Shown here piece by piece: positions 17,580 through 24,454 of a stretch of 64,000 nt of DNA (positions are counted from its first letter, which is position 1; the number at the start of each line of letters is the position of its first letter). Position numbers and translations under genes: made by a program. Source of the stretch: Shinella fusca (GTDB taxonomy: Bacteria > Pseudomonadota > Alphaproteobacteria > Rhizobiales > Rhizobiaceae); contig NZ_JACHIK010000001.1 of NCBI RefSeq assembly GCF_014203155.1, positions 186,001 through 250,000 of the forward strand, given 5' to 3'. The notes under the pieces are model-generated. The model was given only the letters and a program-made list of their open reading frames with translations. It ran no database searches and was not told the origin of the DNA.

Positions 17580-18125
17580 TCAGCCAAGCCTGAAAAATTC
17601 TCCGTGTACTTTTCTCGCCATCTCAATGTACGCAGCTACGGCATCCGATTTTCTGGAGAAACGTCGAGAATAAACATCAGAATTTCCATTCTTTATCTGA
17701 ACTCTCCACTTCCTCGTAGACGAGTCATAGTACACCCCTTTGCATCCAGTGGTATTTCGTGACGAAATTTTGCAGTTTAACCCATTGGATCGATAGTCAG
17801 CAGCTCGCAGATTGCTTGGGATATTGTTGGATCTGTTGCCGTCGATGTGATCTACGATCAGCGGGACATCAGGCAGGCCAATGCCCCTAGACAGCGCGAA
17901 GATAATTCGGTGGGCGCCAGTCTTCCGGCCGGCAAGTGGGACCATGCGGTATCCCAGCGAATTCAGATATCCCGCCTCCTGACCACAGAACCGGGAGTGC
18001 CAAATTTTACCAGCCTTCTCATCGAAGAAGTCACTCTTCGGTCTCGGCTTCCAAAATATACGTCCAGCTTCTTCGTCGAAGTCGAAGCGCCCCATCAGGT
18101 ATTTGAATGTCAAAGTATGATCCAT
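17580..18125 (-). CDS. HNH homing endonuclease with AP2-type DNA-binding domain
   Basis: A 181-residue protein with an HNH core: HRIIFALSRG, then VDHIDGNRSNNIPSNLRAAD containing the H-N-N catalytic pattern. It is followed by an AP2-like segment (GCKGVYYDSSTRKWRVQI, then FSRKSDAVAAYIEMARKVHGEF). This architecture is typical of free-standing phage homing endonucleases. It interrupts the run of replication genes and is flanked by gaps of 158 and 264 bp, consistent with insertion into an intergenic site. Confidence 0.85.
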   Translation of the reverse strand: MDHTLTFKYLMGRFDFDEEAGRIFWKPRPKSDFFDEKAGKIWHSRFCGQEAGYLNSLGYRMVPLAGRKTGAHRIIFALSRGIGLPDVPLIVDHIDGNRSNNIPSNLRAADYRSNGLNCKISSRNTTGCKGVYYDSSTRKWRVQIKNGNSDVYSRRFSRKSDAVAAYIEMARKVHGEFFRLG

Positions 18126-18389
18126 CTAAGACCCTCGACAGTAGTGTCGTTCTCAAGTTCCCCAGCCCCGCCGCATCCGCTGGGGCCAGAGAGGGCGCCG
18201 GGGTATCCTCGGCTTCGGCGTCCTCGACGTTTGTTCCTTTGTCGGTTCCTGTCCGAGCCGTCGTGATGAGGCTGCAAGGACGGTTTCCGAGAATTCGAGT
18301 GGAGCGCGCGGCCGAGGGGGGCTTTGCCGCGCGCTCCGATCAGTCAGCGGCTTGGGAGGAGGAGGGCGAGCGCTGACCGATTCCGTTGA
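18126..18389 (-). other. Structured gap without a gene (possible RNA or double terminator)
   Basis: This 264-bp gap lies between the membrane microprotein and the HNH gene. It contains a perfect 12-bp inverted repeat (GGAGCGCGCGGC at 18301-18312 with GCCGCGCGCTCC at 18326-18337) and a 7-bp pair (GTCAGCG at 18343-18349 with CGCTGAC at 18371-18377). There is no T-run after either stem, so they are not classical terminators. No ORF here has a start signal. Confidence 0.5.
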
Positions 18390-18512
18390 TCACTGATCCC
18401 TCCACCAGTCGTATTCCTGGTAGTCGTCGTCTTCATCGGAGAGGACGAACGCGAGGGCCGCACAGCCGCAGAGGATCGTGAAGCCAATGATGCCGTAGAT
18501 GAGCCAGGTCAT
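18390..18512 (-). CDS. 40-residue single-pass membrane microprotein
   Basis: ATG 18512, overlapping the stop of the preceding gene, gives 40 residues: a hydrophobic N-terminal helix with two cysteines (about 3-24), then an acidic tail (SDEDDDYQEYDWWRD). The shape is that of a small inner-membrane protein with a charged cytoplasmic or periplasmic tail. Function unknown. Confidence 0.55.
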   Translation of the reverse strand: MTWLIYGIIGFTILCGCAALAFVLSDEDDDYQEYDWWRDQ

Positions 18513-18877
18513 GCCGCTGCCCTCCGCTTCAAAGGTTCGAGCCCCTCGCCCATGCGAAGCCCGTCAACAAACTCGATCACCTTCGACCAGTTCATTGGCT
18601 TCGGACGGCCGCGTTGACCGGGAATGGTGATGATGAAGCTGGCTTGGCTGCGATAGGTGCTGAGGTGGTATCCCCGATCAGCGAGGAAGGCCTTCAAGGA
18701 CTGATAGTCGCCAGACGTGCCGGCCTCGAAACGACGAACTCCGTTGCGCTCAATGTAGGCCTTGACGATGGAAGAGACCTCGGCACGGGCGATCTGCTTG
18801 CGCTCGCCCGGATCATGCTCCTCGACAACACGTTGGGCGCGACGATCATCGCCATTGGAGAAACGAATTGGCTTCAT
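18509..18877 (-). CDS. Hypothetical phage protein, 122 residues
   Basis: A 122-residue basic protein with charged N-terminal helices (RAQRVVEEHDPGERKQIARAEV) and a C-terminal WSKVIEFVDGLRMGEGLEPLKRR stretch. It is rich in Arg/Lys, so nucleic acid binding is possible. No family recognised. Its ATG shares a base with the stop of the GapR-like gene (TGATG). Confidence 0.55.
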   Translation of the reverse strand: MKPIRFSNGDDRRAQRVVEEHDPGERKQIARAEVSSIVKAYIERNGVRRFEAGTSGDYQSLKAFLADRGYHLSTYRSQASFIITIPGQRGRPKPMNWSKVIEFVDGLRMGEGLEPLKRRAAA

Positions 18878-19887
18878 CACGCGGCGTCCTCATGCTGCGC
18901 CATAGCCTTGCGGCACGAGTAGCAATGGTCTCGCGTCCCGCTTCGGCACATTTCGGGTTGGAGGCAGTTCGGGCGGAAGGAAACCTTCGGCTTGGCGGGG
19001 AGAGCGGTATTGGCGGCGCCCTCCCCTGTGTTCGAGGTCGGGACGCGCAGCGCGTTGCCGTCTACATGATCTCCTCCTGCGTTGGCGGCGGCATCGCTCC
19101 TATCGTCAACCGGGAGACTTACGCGCTCGTCGCTGGTTTGTGCCGTCGCTTCGCCTTGAGTGGCGACGGTGGCTTTTTCGGTTGCCGGGCTTTCACCGGC
19201 TCCGGCATGGCTCAGGTCAGCGCCTTCCGGTCCAGCCGGGATTGCCTCGCGCCCCTTTTCCGCTGCCTCACTTCCGGTCTCGAAAGAGCCTTCCGTGGCG
19301 CGGTCCATTTCGGAATTGGTTGCATGGTCGGCGCCCGCAGGCTCTCCGTCTTGCCCTCCATGCTTGGCACCATCAGTCTGCCGGGAATGGACGTGCTGAT
19401 GATCACGCGAGCCATTACCCTCCGATTGCTCGGACGAGGGAACTTGTTCTTCTGCCTCTTCACGCTCGATCATGATGTCGAGAGCGGCAACGAGGGCCTT
19501 GCGGCCGATCTCGGTCTGCATGCCGGTGACGACGGTCGCGATCAGCTTGGCGTCGACTTCACCGTCGTAGATTTCACCAGTTTCGGGATCATGGTCCTCG
19601 TCAGCAGAAAAATTTTTCTCGTTCATATTCGACCAGCCGAGCATGTCGGCGTAGCCAGTCGAGAAGCCAGCCTTCTCCAAAATCTTCTTGACGCGCTTGC
19701 CGTCGCCGGTCTCGTCGCGCTCATCTTGGATCTGGGCTTTGATCAGTGCTTTGAGGGCAGACCAGTCGCCGCCACTCGATGCGACGACATCGCGAAAGCC
19801 CGCGATGCGTTCGGCGTCGTCAAGCTGGCGTTCGATGATCGGGCGCGCTTCGGATACGATTTCATTGAGGGTCTTGGAGGACAGCAT
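18877..19887 (-). CDS. GapR/DUF2312-like N-terminus with long low-complexity tail
   Basis: A 336-residue protein in two parts. Residues about 1-90 are helical with RPIIERQLDDAERIAGFRDV, GGDWSALKALIKAQI and KKILEKAGFSTGYADMLG, resembling the DUF2312 module of GapR, an alphaproteobacterial nucleoid protein that binds overtwisted DNA during replication. Residues about 140-300 are a disordered Glu/Gly/Ala/Thr-rich tail. The C-terminus has four Cys and a His (LQPEMCRSGTRDHCYSCRKA), possibly a zinc knuckle. The GapR match is moderate. Confidence 0.45.
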   Translation of the reverse strand: MLSSKTLNEIVSEARPIIERQLDDAERIAGFRDVVASSGGDWSALKALIKAQIQDERDETGDGKRVKKILEKAGFSTGYADMLGWSNMNEKNFSADEDHDPETGEIYDGEVDAKLIATVVTGMQTEIGRKALVAALDIMIEREEAEEQVPSSEQSEGNGSRDHQHVHSRQTDGAKHGGQDGEPAGADHATNSEMDRATEGSFETGSEAAEKGREAIPAGPEGADLSHAGAGESPATEKATVATQGEATAQTSDERVSLPVDDRSDAAANAGGDHVDGNALRVPTSNTGEGAANTALPAKPKVSFRPNCLQPEMCRSGTRDHCYSCRKAMAQHEDAA

Positions 19888-20382
19888 TTAACGCTCCCCC
19901 GCTTGCTTGCGGAGATCGCACATGAATTCGTAGGTGCGATGCGCTTCCCGACCCTTCGACCAATCGATGCCGACTTCATCGGCCATCATCGAAGACAGTC
20001 CATCCCAATGATCTATAAAGACCGCCCAAACCTTGCCATAACCGGCCATCTCTGCGATCCGTGCCTTCCACTCGGGGAACAGTTCAAGCATTCTCAGGCA
20101 GCGGCCAAGGTCGGCGGGGTCATACGGATATTCGCCATGGCTGACGCCACAGACCATGTGGGCAAGAATGGCTTTCGACGACGAACCGGTGTCGCGCCCC
20201 AGAAGCCACGTAAAAACCCGGCGGGTAAGTTCGCCGTTCAGCTCCCTCTCCGCCATAACGGCGTCGTGGATGGCTTTGGCGATGGCGTCGAAGTTATGCC
20301 GCGTCGGCGTTATGCCAGCGCGCCGCATCGCGGCTTCTGCAGCATCAATGATCTGGTCCGGGATGGTTTGAGAGTCCGTCAT
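19888..20382 (-). CDS. Hypothetical phage protein, 164 residues
   Basis: A 164-residue mostly helical protein with conserved-looking aromatic patches (FPEWKARIAEMAGYGKVWAVFIDHWDGL). No domain is recognised. It is the second gene of the leftward operon, between the Cro-like and GapR-like genes, where phages often place replication or host-takeover genes. Confidence 0.6.
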   Translation of the reverse strand: MTDSQTIPDQIIDAAEAAMRRAGITPTRHNFDAIAKAIHDAVMAERELNGELTRRVFTWLLGRDTGSSSKAILAHMVCGVSHGEYPYDPADLGRCLRMLELFPEWKARIAEMAGYGKVWAVFIDHWDGLSSMMADEVGIDWSKGREAHRTYEFMCDLRKQAGER

Positions 20383-20621
20383 GCGGCGGTCTCCTGCTGG
20401 AGTTTCCGCTCTGCCTCATCAAGCCACTCGACCATTTTCTGGTACGTCTTGATGTTGAAGCCGATGTTCGCGTTCTGGACGCGCCCAAGGAATTTGCTAT
20501 CGCCAACTGCGGCGATACCCATGGCCGAGAAGCTGGTCTTGGCTCGCGCTGCATACGCCGTCGCGCGCTCGATCAGGCTTTTTCGGATGTCGTGCTCGGT
20601 GATTTCAGCGATCTGGGTCAT
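20379..20621 (-). CDS. Cro-like regulator, first gene of the leftward operon
   Basis: An 80-residue protein with a helix-turn-helix-type core (FSAMGIAAVGDSKFLGRV) followed by a C-terminal helix with KTYQKMVEWLDEAE, a pattern common to Cro-type proteins of alphaproteobacterial phages. ATG 20621 is chosen over 20630 because the latter sits inside the promoter -10 element. The transcript would then start within a base or two of the ATG, so translation is probably leaderless or nearly so. It diverges from the repressor gene across the left operator cluster. Confidence 0.65.
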   Translation of the reverse strand: MTQIAEITEHDIRKSLIERATAYAARAKTSFSAMGIAAVGDSKFLGRVQNANIGFNIKTYQKMVEWLDEAERKLQQETAA

Positions 20622-20628
20622 AAACCCC

Positions 20629-20656
20629 ATAATCGGGATTTGTCCCGAATTGTCAA
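20629..20656 (-). promoter_or_regulatory. Leftward promoter with operator between -35 and -10
   Basis: On the minus strand TTGACA (plus positions 20651-20656) is followed after 16 bases by GATTAT (20629-20634). Operator L1 occupies the spacer, so repressor bound there should block RNA polymerase. The expected start of transcription is about 20622, next to the ATG of the Cro-like gene. Confidence 0.65.
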
Positions 20657-20688
20657 GGGAAACTTCCCGATGGCCGTGATATTTCCCG
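20633..20688. promoter_or_regulatory. Left operator cluster, three sites
   Basis: Three copies of the palindrome CGGGA-N4-TCCCG lie at 20634-20647 (perfect, extended to TCGGGA/TCCCGA at 20633-20648), 20656-20669 (one mismatch) and 20675-20688 (one mismatch), with centres 22 and 19 bp apart. They sit between the Cro-like and repressor starts. The matching right cluster is at 21805-21868. They are the likely binding sites of the CI-like repressor. Confidence 0.75.
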
Positions 20689-20705
20689 AAATGCTATTGC
20701 AGGGC

Positions 20706-21374
20706 ATGGAAACATCGCTGCAAAAACGCTTGAGGCTCCGGCTCGATATGCTGGAAATGAACCCCTACCAGGTCGCCCAAAAGGCGGGGCTGGGGGAAAG
20801 TTTCGTCAGGGATATTTTGCGAGGAAAGACGCGCAGCCCGAATGCAGCCAATCTCGCGAAGCTCGCCGTCGCGCTGGAAACGACACCGGACTGGTTTCTT
20901 GGCGCCGGGGATCTAGCCCCGCCGAAGTCGCCGCCAGCGATAGGCGGCTTGCCGGTTGTCGGGACCATCCAAGCTGGGAATTGGCTGGACCGATCGATCA
21001 TCGATGATGACGACGAGCCTCAGATCATCCCCGTAGCGCGCGACCCGCGGTTCCCGCATGCTCGTCAATATTCTCTGCTCGTTTCAGGCGATTCGATGAA
21101 TGAGCGCTATCAGGACGGCAGCTACGTGACCTGCGTCGATTACTTCGATAGCGGCGTTTCGTTGAAGCCGGGACTGATTATGCACGTCGAGCGTCATAAC
21201 GGCCCGCTGGTCGAGGTTACGCTGAAGGCCGTCGATATCGTGGATGGCCGAATGATGCTGGTTCCGAAGAGCACTAACCCGAGACATGCGCCGCTTCCAT
21301 TGGAAGGGGACGCCGGGACGGAAATCCTGCTCAAGGGCATCGTGACGGGAAATTACGTCAGGACGGAAATCTAA
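20706..21374 (+). CDS. CI/LexA-type prophage repressor
   Basis: A 222-residue repressor. The N-terminal helix-turn-helix spans about 18-62 (QVAQKAGLGESFVRDILRGKTRSP). The C-terminal S24 peptidase domain has SGDSM with nucleophile Ser130, catalytic Lys174 in EVTLKAV, and a self-cleavage Ala90-Gly91 bond in TIQAGNW. RecA-stimulated cleavage after DNA damage is therefore expected. ATG 20706 is chosen because upstream starts (20670, 20691) overlap the operators. It is convergent with the gene ending at 21496. Confidence 0.9.
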   Translation: METSLQKRLRLRLDMLEMNPYQVAQKAGLGESFVRDILRGKTRSPNAANLAKLAVALETTPDWFLGAGDLAPPKSPPAIGGLPVVGTIQAGNWLDRSIIDDDDEPQIIPVARDPRFPHARQYSLLVSGDSMNERYQDGSYVTCVDYFDSGVSLKPGLIMHVERHNGPLVEVTLKAVDIVDGRMMLVPKSTNPRHAPLPLEGDAGTEILLKGIVTGNYVRTEI

Positions 21375-21495
21375 TCCGTCCCCTTCCAATTACTCCCCTC
21401 AGAGCAAGATATCTGAGAGATAAATAATCCTTTCCGTATTTCAGCTTTCCGTATTTCGTCTGCCAACCATGTCATAGGTGGGTATGACAGTGGTG

Positions 21496-21792
21496 TCATA
21501 GGTCTAGGCTGTAGACCGACGAGCGCCCCGGCTGACGCCGAACCCGTATCCACTGCTCTTGCTCAAGCTCTTTCAACGCTCGGGCAACCTGTCGCGTCGA
21601 TATCCCTAAGTCCCGCCCCATGGTCTTCATCGCAGGATACGTGAAGGGCCGCTTGCTGCTCATCCTAAGCGCCATATAGACGCCCGTAATTTTCCCGTTC
21701 CGCGAAACAAATGACGTGCTGACGAGACCCCTCATCCACGCATCGCGGCGGCGAAGCCATTTCCCCGATTCGAGATTTTTTTCATCTGTCAT
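21496..21792 (-). CDS. Winged-helix DNA-binding protein of the immunity region
   Basis: A 98-residue protein with a winged-helix pattern (FTYPAMKTMGRDLGISTRQVARALKELEQEQWIRVRR), as in MarR/GntR-type and phage replication regulators. It is transcribed leftward from the right operator cluster, convergent with the repressor. The predicted -10 (plus 21799-21804) places the transcript start next to ATG 21792. It may tune the lysis-lysogeny choice; that role is inferred from location. Confidence 0.65.
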   Translation of the reverse strand: MTDEKNLESGKWLRRRDAWMRGLVSTSFVSRNGKITGVYMALRMSSKRPFTYPAMKTMGRDLGISTRQVARALKELEQEQWIRVRRQPGRSSVYSLDL

Positions 21793-21804
21793 GCCAAAGG
21801 CATA

Positions 21805-21868
21805 CGGGATTTTTCCCGTCTCGGCAAATTAATTCGGGATTTTTCCCTTGCATTCGGGACATTTCCCG
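21805..21868. promoter_or_regulatory. Right operator cluster, three sites
   Basis: CGGGA-N4-TCCCG sites occur at 21805-21818 (perfect), 21835-21848 (last base differs) and 21855-21868 (perfect). The first lies between TTGCCG and TATGCC of a leftward promoter for the winged-helix gene. The third lies between TTGCAT (21848-21853) and TAGGTT (21871-21876) of a possible rightward promoter with 17-bp spacing. The -10 matches are weak, but the geometry agrees with the left cluster. Confidence 0.7.
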
Positions 21869-21955
21869 AGTAGGTTTCCTCATACCCCAGCGACACCCGG
21901 CCCCGTCCGATGGCGCTGGAAACCTCCCAACCGGGAAAGACGAGGAGCAAGGGAA

Positions 21956-22231
21956 ATGAACGCAGCAGCCTCCAGCAATAAGAACCTCTACCCCTATTAC
22001 ACGACATCGGAACTTGCTCGCGCCGCCACCGCGCCGCGCCTGTCCACCGCCGAGCGCATCCGCATGCTCGATGAGATCAACCGTCGCGATGCCGCAGAGG
22101 CCGACGACGTTCTGTCCGCGCTCAAGGTAGCCGAGGAATTCATGTCCGGCTTTGAGGGCGACGAGATGCAAGACGGCATCGACGGGAAGCTCGCCATCAT
22201 CCGCGCCGCTATCGCCAAACAATCCAACTGA
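21956..22231 (+). CDS. First gene of rightward operon, hypothetical, 91 residues
   Basis: ATG 21956 follows a GAGGAG ribosome-binding site. The product is helical and charged, with RLSTAERIRMLDEINRRDAAEADDVLSALKVAEEFM. No family recognised. As the first gene under the right operator cluster it would be repressed in the lysogen and expressed on induction. Confidence 0.6.
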   Translation: MNAAASSNKNLYPYYTTSELARAATAPRLSTAERIRMLDEINRRDAAEADDVLSALKVAEEFMSGFEGDEMQDGIDGKLAIIRAAIAKQSN

Positions 22232-22293
22232 CCGTCTTCGGCATCGCCTCCCACCCGAGGCGATATCCAAGACGATCACCTGAGGAACAAGCC

Positions 22294-22542
22294 ATGCAGA
22301 CCGAAGCAGACCGCATTGCCACGGCGATCCAGCGCATTCGCGAAGGTGCCATGCTCCGCCCGGCGTCCAAGCGCGCCGGCTATGTCGCCGAGAATATCCG
22401 CCGCCAGCAGGATCAGGCTCGCCGCTTCGTAGCGATGCGCAACCCGCCGGCCACTTGGTCGCTCGCGCAGTCCGAAGCCCTCATTCACGGCCTCGTCGCT
22501 CTCGAAGCCGAGTTCCGCAACGCCGGGAGGGTCGCAGCATGA
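22294..22542 (+). CDS. Hypothetical phage protein, 82 residues
   Basis: Helical, Arg- and Ala-rich protein starting at ATG 22294 after a GAGGAAC-type site. Its stop overlaps the start of the next gene (ATGA). No domain recognised. Confidence 0.55.
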   Translation: MQTEADRIATAIQRIREGAMLRPASKRAGYVAENIRRQQDQARRFVAMRNPPATWSLAQSEALIHGLVALEAEFRNAGRVAA

Positions 22543-22757
22543 CGCCCCGCCGCGTGAAGCTCCACGAACTCTACCGCGAAGTCGAAGCATTAGGCGGCGC
22601 TACCGAATGCGCTGAGGACCGCGCCTATAATCAGGCGATCTGCGATGTTCTCCAGACGCTTCGGGCCTCAGGCTTTGGCGATGGCTTCTACATCGATCAG
22701 CGCGAGCATGAGAACCGCGAGCGCCGCACATGGCATTCGCTTGAAGCTGCGGAGTGA
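22539..22757 (+). CDS. Hypothetical phage protein, 72 residues
   Basis: ATG 22539 overlaps the stop of the gene before it. The 72-residue product is charged, with ECAEDRAYNQAICDVLQTLR in the centre. Function unknown. Longer extensions upstream in this frame lie inside the previous gene and are rejected. Confidence 0.55.
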   Translation: MTPRRVKLHELYREVEALGGATECAEDRAYNQAICDVLQTLRASGFGDGFYIDQREHENRERRTWHSLEAAE

Positions 22758-23011
22758 TGGCGATGGCCGATCGTATGACCAGCATCCGCCTTCCCGGCTC
22801 CAAGCATGTCGGCCTCGCAGATTGGGGCCGAAGGTCCCGCGAGGAAATGATCGCGATGATCCGCGCGCACGCTGCGGATCAGAAGTCCATGGCCGACGCC
22901 ATCCTTGCCGCGTCCGACGACGACTTCCTCGTCGAGACGTACACGGGCGTCCACGTCCACCGTAACCGGGAGGTCATTCATCCGGCCTCAACTCTGGAGG
23001 CAGCAGAATGA
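22757..23011 (+). CDS. Hypothetical phage protein, about 84 residues
   Basis: Starts possible at GTG 22754, ATG 22757 or ATG 22763; the last has the best spacing from GGAG, and 22757 touches the previous stop. The sequence includes REEMIAMIRAHAADQKSMADAILAA and an acidic, His-containing tail. No family recognised. Confidence 0.5.
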   Translation: MAMADRMTSIRLPGSKHVGLADWGRRSREEMIAMIRAHAADQKSMADAILAASDDDFLVETYTGVHVHRNREVIHPASTLEAAE

Positions 23012-23217
23012 CCTGCAATTGCGTCGAAACTGTCAACGAAAAGCTGGCATCGCGCAACACTCGCCTGACACAGGCGATAATGTTCGGCAAACACGACCAC
23101 CCCGGCCTCATGCTCGAAACCGAGCAGGTCGAAAAAGGGCGCGGCAAGCAGAAAGCCGTTTCCATGTTCCTGACCTACTGCCCGTTCTGCGGCGTGAAGT
23201 ACGGCGGTGATGCATGA
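23008..23217 (+). CDS. Small Cys-rich protein, possible zinc ribbon
   Basis: A 69-residue protein with an N-terminal CNC and a C-terminal CPFC pair, about 55 residues apart, a spacing that could form a zinc ribbon. ATGA overlaps both neighbours. Likely binds zinc; function unknown. Confidence 0.55.
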   Translation: MTCNCVETVNEKLASRNTRLTQAIMFGKHDHPGLMLETEQVEKGRGKQKAVSMFLTYCPFCGVKYGGDA

Positions 23218-23450
23218 CCCGCTGCGACCTCTCCACCCACCACGAATGCAGTTGTGCGCCCTCCGGCGTCCCCTGCAGGGTTCAGGCCCCGCTTGATCTT
23301 GGCGTCTTCGTCGGCACCAACCATCCCGGCCCGCTGGACGATTATCCGAAGGCCGCGCGCGACCTGAGTTTCGCGCTGATCCTCCTCTCCGCAATCGTAT
23401 TCGCAATCTTCATCGGCGCTGGCCTGACGGTCGGGCCGGTCAACGTATGA
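23214..23450 (+). CDS. Small membrane protein, 78 residues
   Basis: The N-terminal half has four cysteines (RCDLSTHHECSCAPSGVPCR) and the C-terminal half a membrane helix (FALILLSAIVFAIFIGAGL). ATG 23214 overlaps the previous stop. It may be a tail-anchored protein with a metal-binding head. No family recognised. Confidence 0.55.
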   Translation: MTRCDLSTHHECSCAPSGVPCRVQAPLDLGVFVGTNHPGPLDDYPKAARDLSFALILLSAIVFAIFIGAGLTVGPVNV

Positions 23451-23461
23451 AGGAGCATAGC

Positions 23462-24454
23462 ATGTCTGAGGAAAACCGTTGGGCTTGGTGGCAGGCCGCT
23501 CTGGAAGGCGATATCGGCCCCATGCACGAAGGCCAGCCCGAGCAAGGCTATTACCGCACCCGGTTCAAGGGCGGCCAGTGGGAGCCCGTCGCTCTCTGGT
23601 TCGAGAACGGCGAGTGGCACGCTATGCGCGGCGAGCGGATGGTTGATCCTGCCGACACGTGGAATTTCTGCCGGACGCATCCTGTATCCTACGAGGCCTA
23701 TCAAAAGGCCATCGAGGGCGCCGGTTGGGACGACGAGCCGCCGGCACCTTCCATCGGACACAATCTGCCGTCCGATCCGCATGAAGCGCTCAAGCTCGAA
23801 TACGAGTCCGAAAAGGAATTGGCCGCCGACCTCATGAAGAAAGAGGTGAAGACGGAAGACCAGGCCAGCCAGATCGCCATTCTCTCCAAGCGGATCTCCG
23901 TCGTCACGAAGAAGGCGACGGACTTCCACAAGGTCGAAAAGCAGCCTCATTTGGATGCCGGCCGCGCCGTGGACGACAAATGGCGCTACCTCAAGGAAGA
24001 CCCTGCCGACTTGTCCAAGCAGCTCAAGCGCCATTTGGACGCCTACCTAATCGCCAAGCAGCGGGAGGAACGGGAACGGCAGGAAGCTGCGCGGCGCGAA
24101 GAAGAGCGTTTGCGCCGTGAAGCCGAGGAAGCCGCCCGCAAGGCCGCTGAGGCTGACCAGCAGTCCGAGGCCGAGCGCCAGGCCGCAATCGACCGCGCCC
24201 GCCAGCTTGAGCAGGAAGCCGCCGCCAAGGCCAAGGAAGCCGAAGCGAAGAATGCGAGCGCCGGCCGCACCGGGGCACGCGTATCGCTGCGCACGTTCCC
24301 CGAGCCGAACATCACCGACTACGACGCGCTTCTGACGGCGCTCAAGGACAGGCCGGAAATCCGCGAGGTCGTCGAAAGCCTCGCCAAGCGTGCAGCGAAG
24401 TCCGGCGTTTCTCTTCCCGGCATGGAAATCATTGAAGTCCAGAGGGCCGCATGA
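23462..24454 (+). CDS. Coiled-coil phage recombination-associated protein
   Basis: A 330-residue protein. Residues 1-90 are a small aromatic-rich domain, about 110-190 are helical, and about 195-265 form a long coiled coil rich in Glu, Arg and Ala. The C-terminal 60 residues (SLRTFPEPNITDYDALLTALKDRPEIREVV) form a small domain. It starts at ATG 23462 with AAGGAG six bases before it (an ATG at 23447 is possible). It overlaps the RecT-like gene, so it may help single-strand annealing or carry an undescribed nuclease; neither is shown. Confidence 0.55.
   Translation: MSEENRWAWWQAALEGDIGPMHEGQPEQGYYRTRFKGGQWEPVALWFENGEWHAMRGERMVDPADTWNFCRTHPVSYEAYQKAIEGAGWDDEPPAPSIGHNLPSDPHEALKLEYESEKELAADLMKKEVKTEDQASQIAILSKRISVVTKKATDFHKVEKQPHLDAGRAVDDKWRYLKEDPADLSKQLKRHLDAYLIAKQREERERQEAARREEERLRREAEEAARKAAEADQQSEAERQAAIDRARQLEQEAAAKAKEAEAKNASAGRTGARVSLRTFPEPNITDYDALLTALKDRPEIREVVESLAKRAAKSGVSLPGMEIIEVQRAA

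Noticed and set aside
17408-17626. 72-codon minus-strand frame upstream of the 145-residue gene
   Set aside because: It overlaps the end of the HNH gene and lacks a start signal; composition is unlike the neighbouring genes.
18301-18337. Rho-independent terminator after the HNH upstream region
   Set aside because: The 12-bp stem has no T-run on either strand, so I report it as structured DNA/RNA, not as a terminator.
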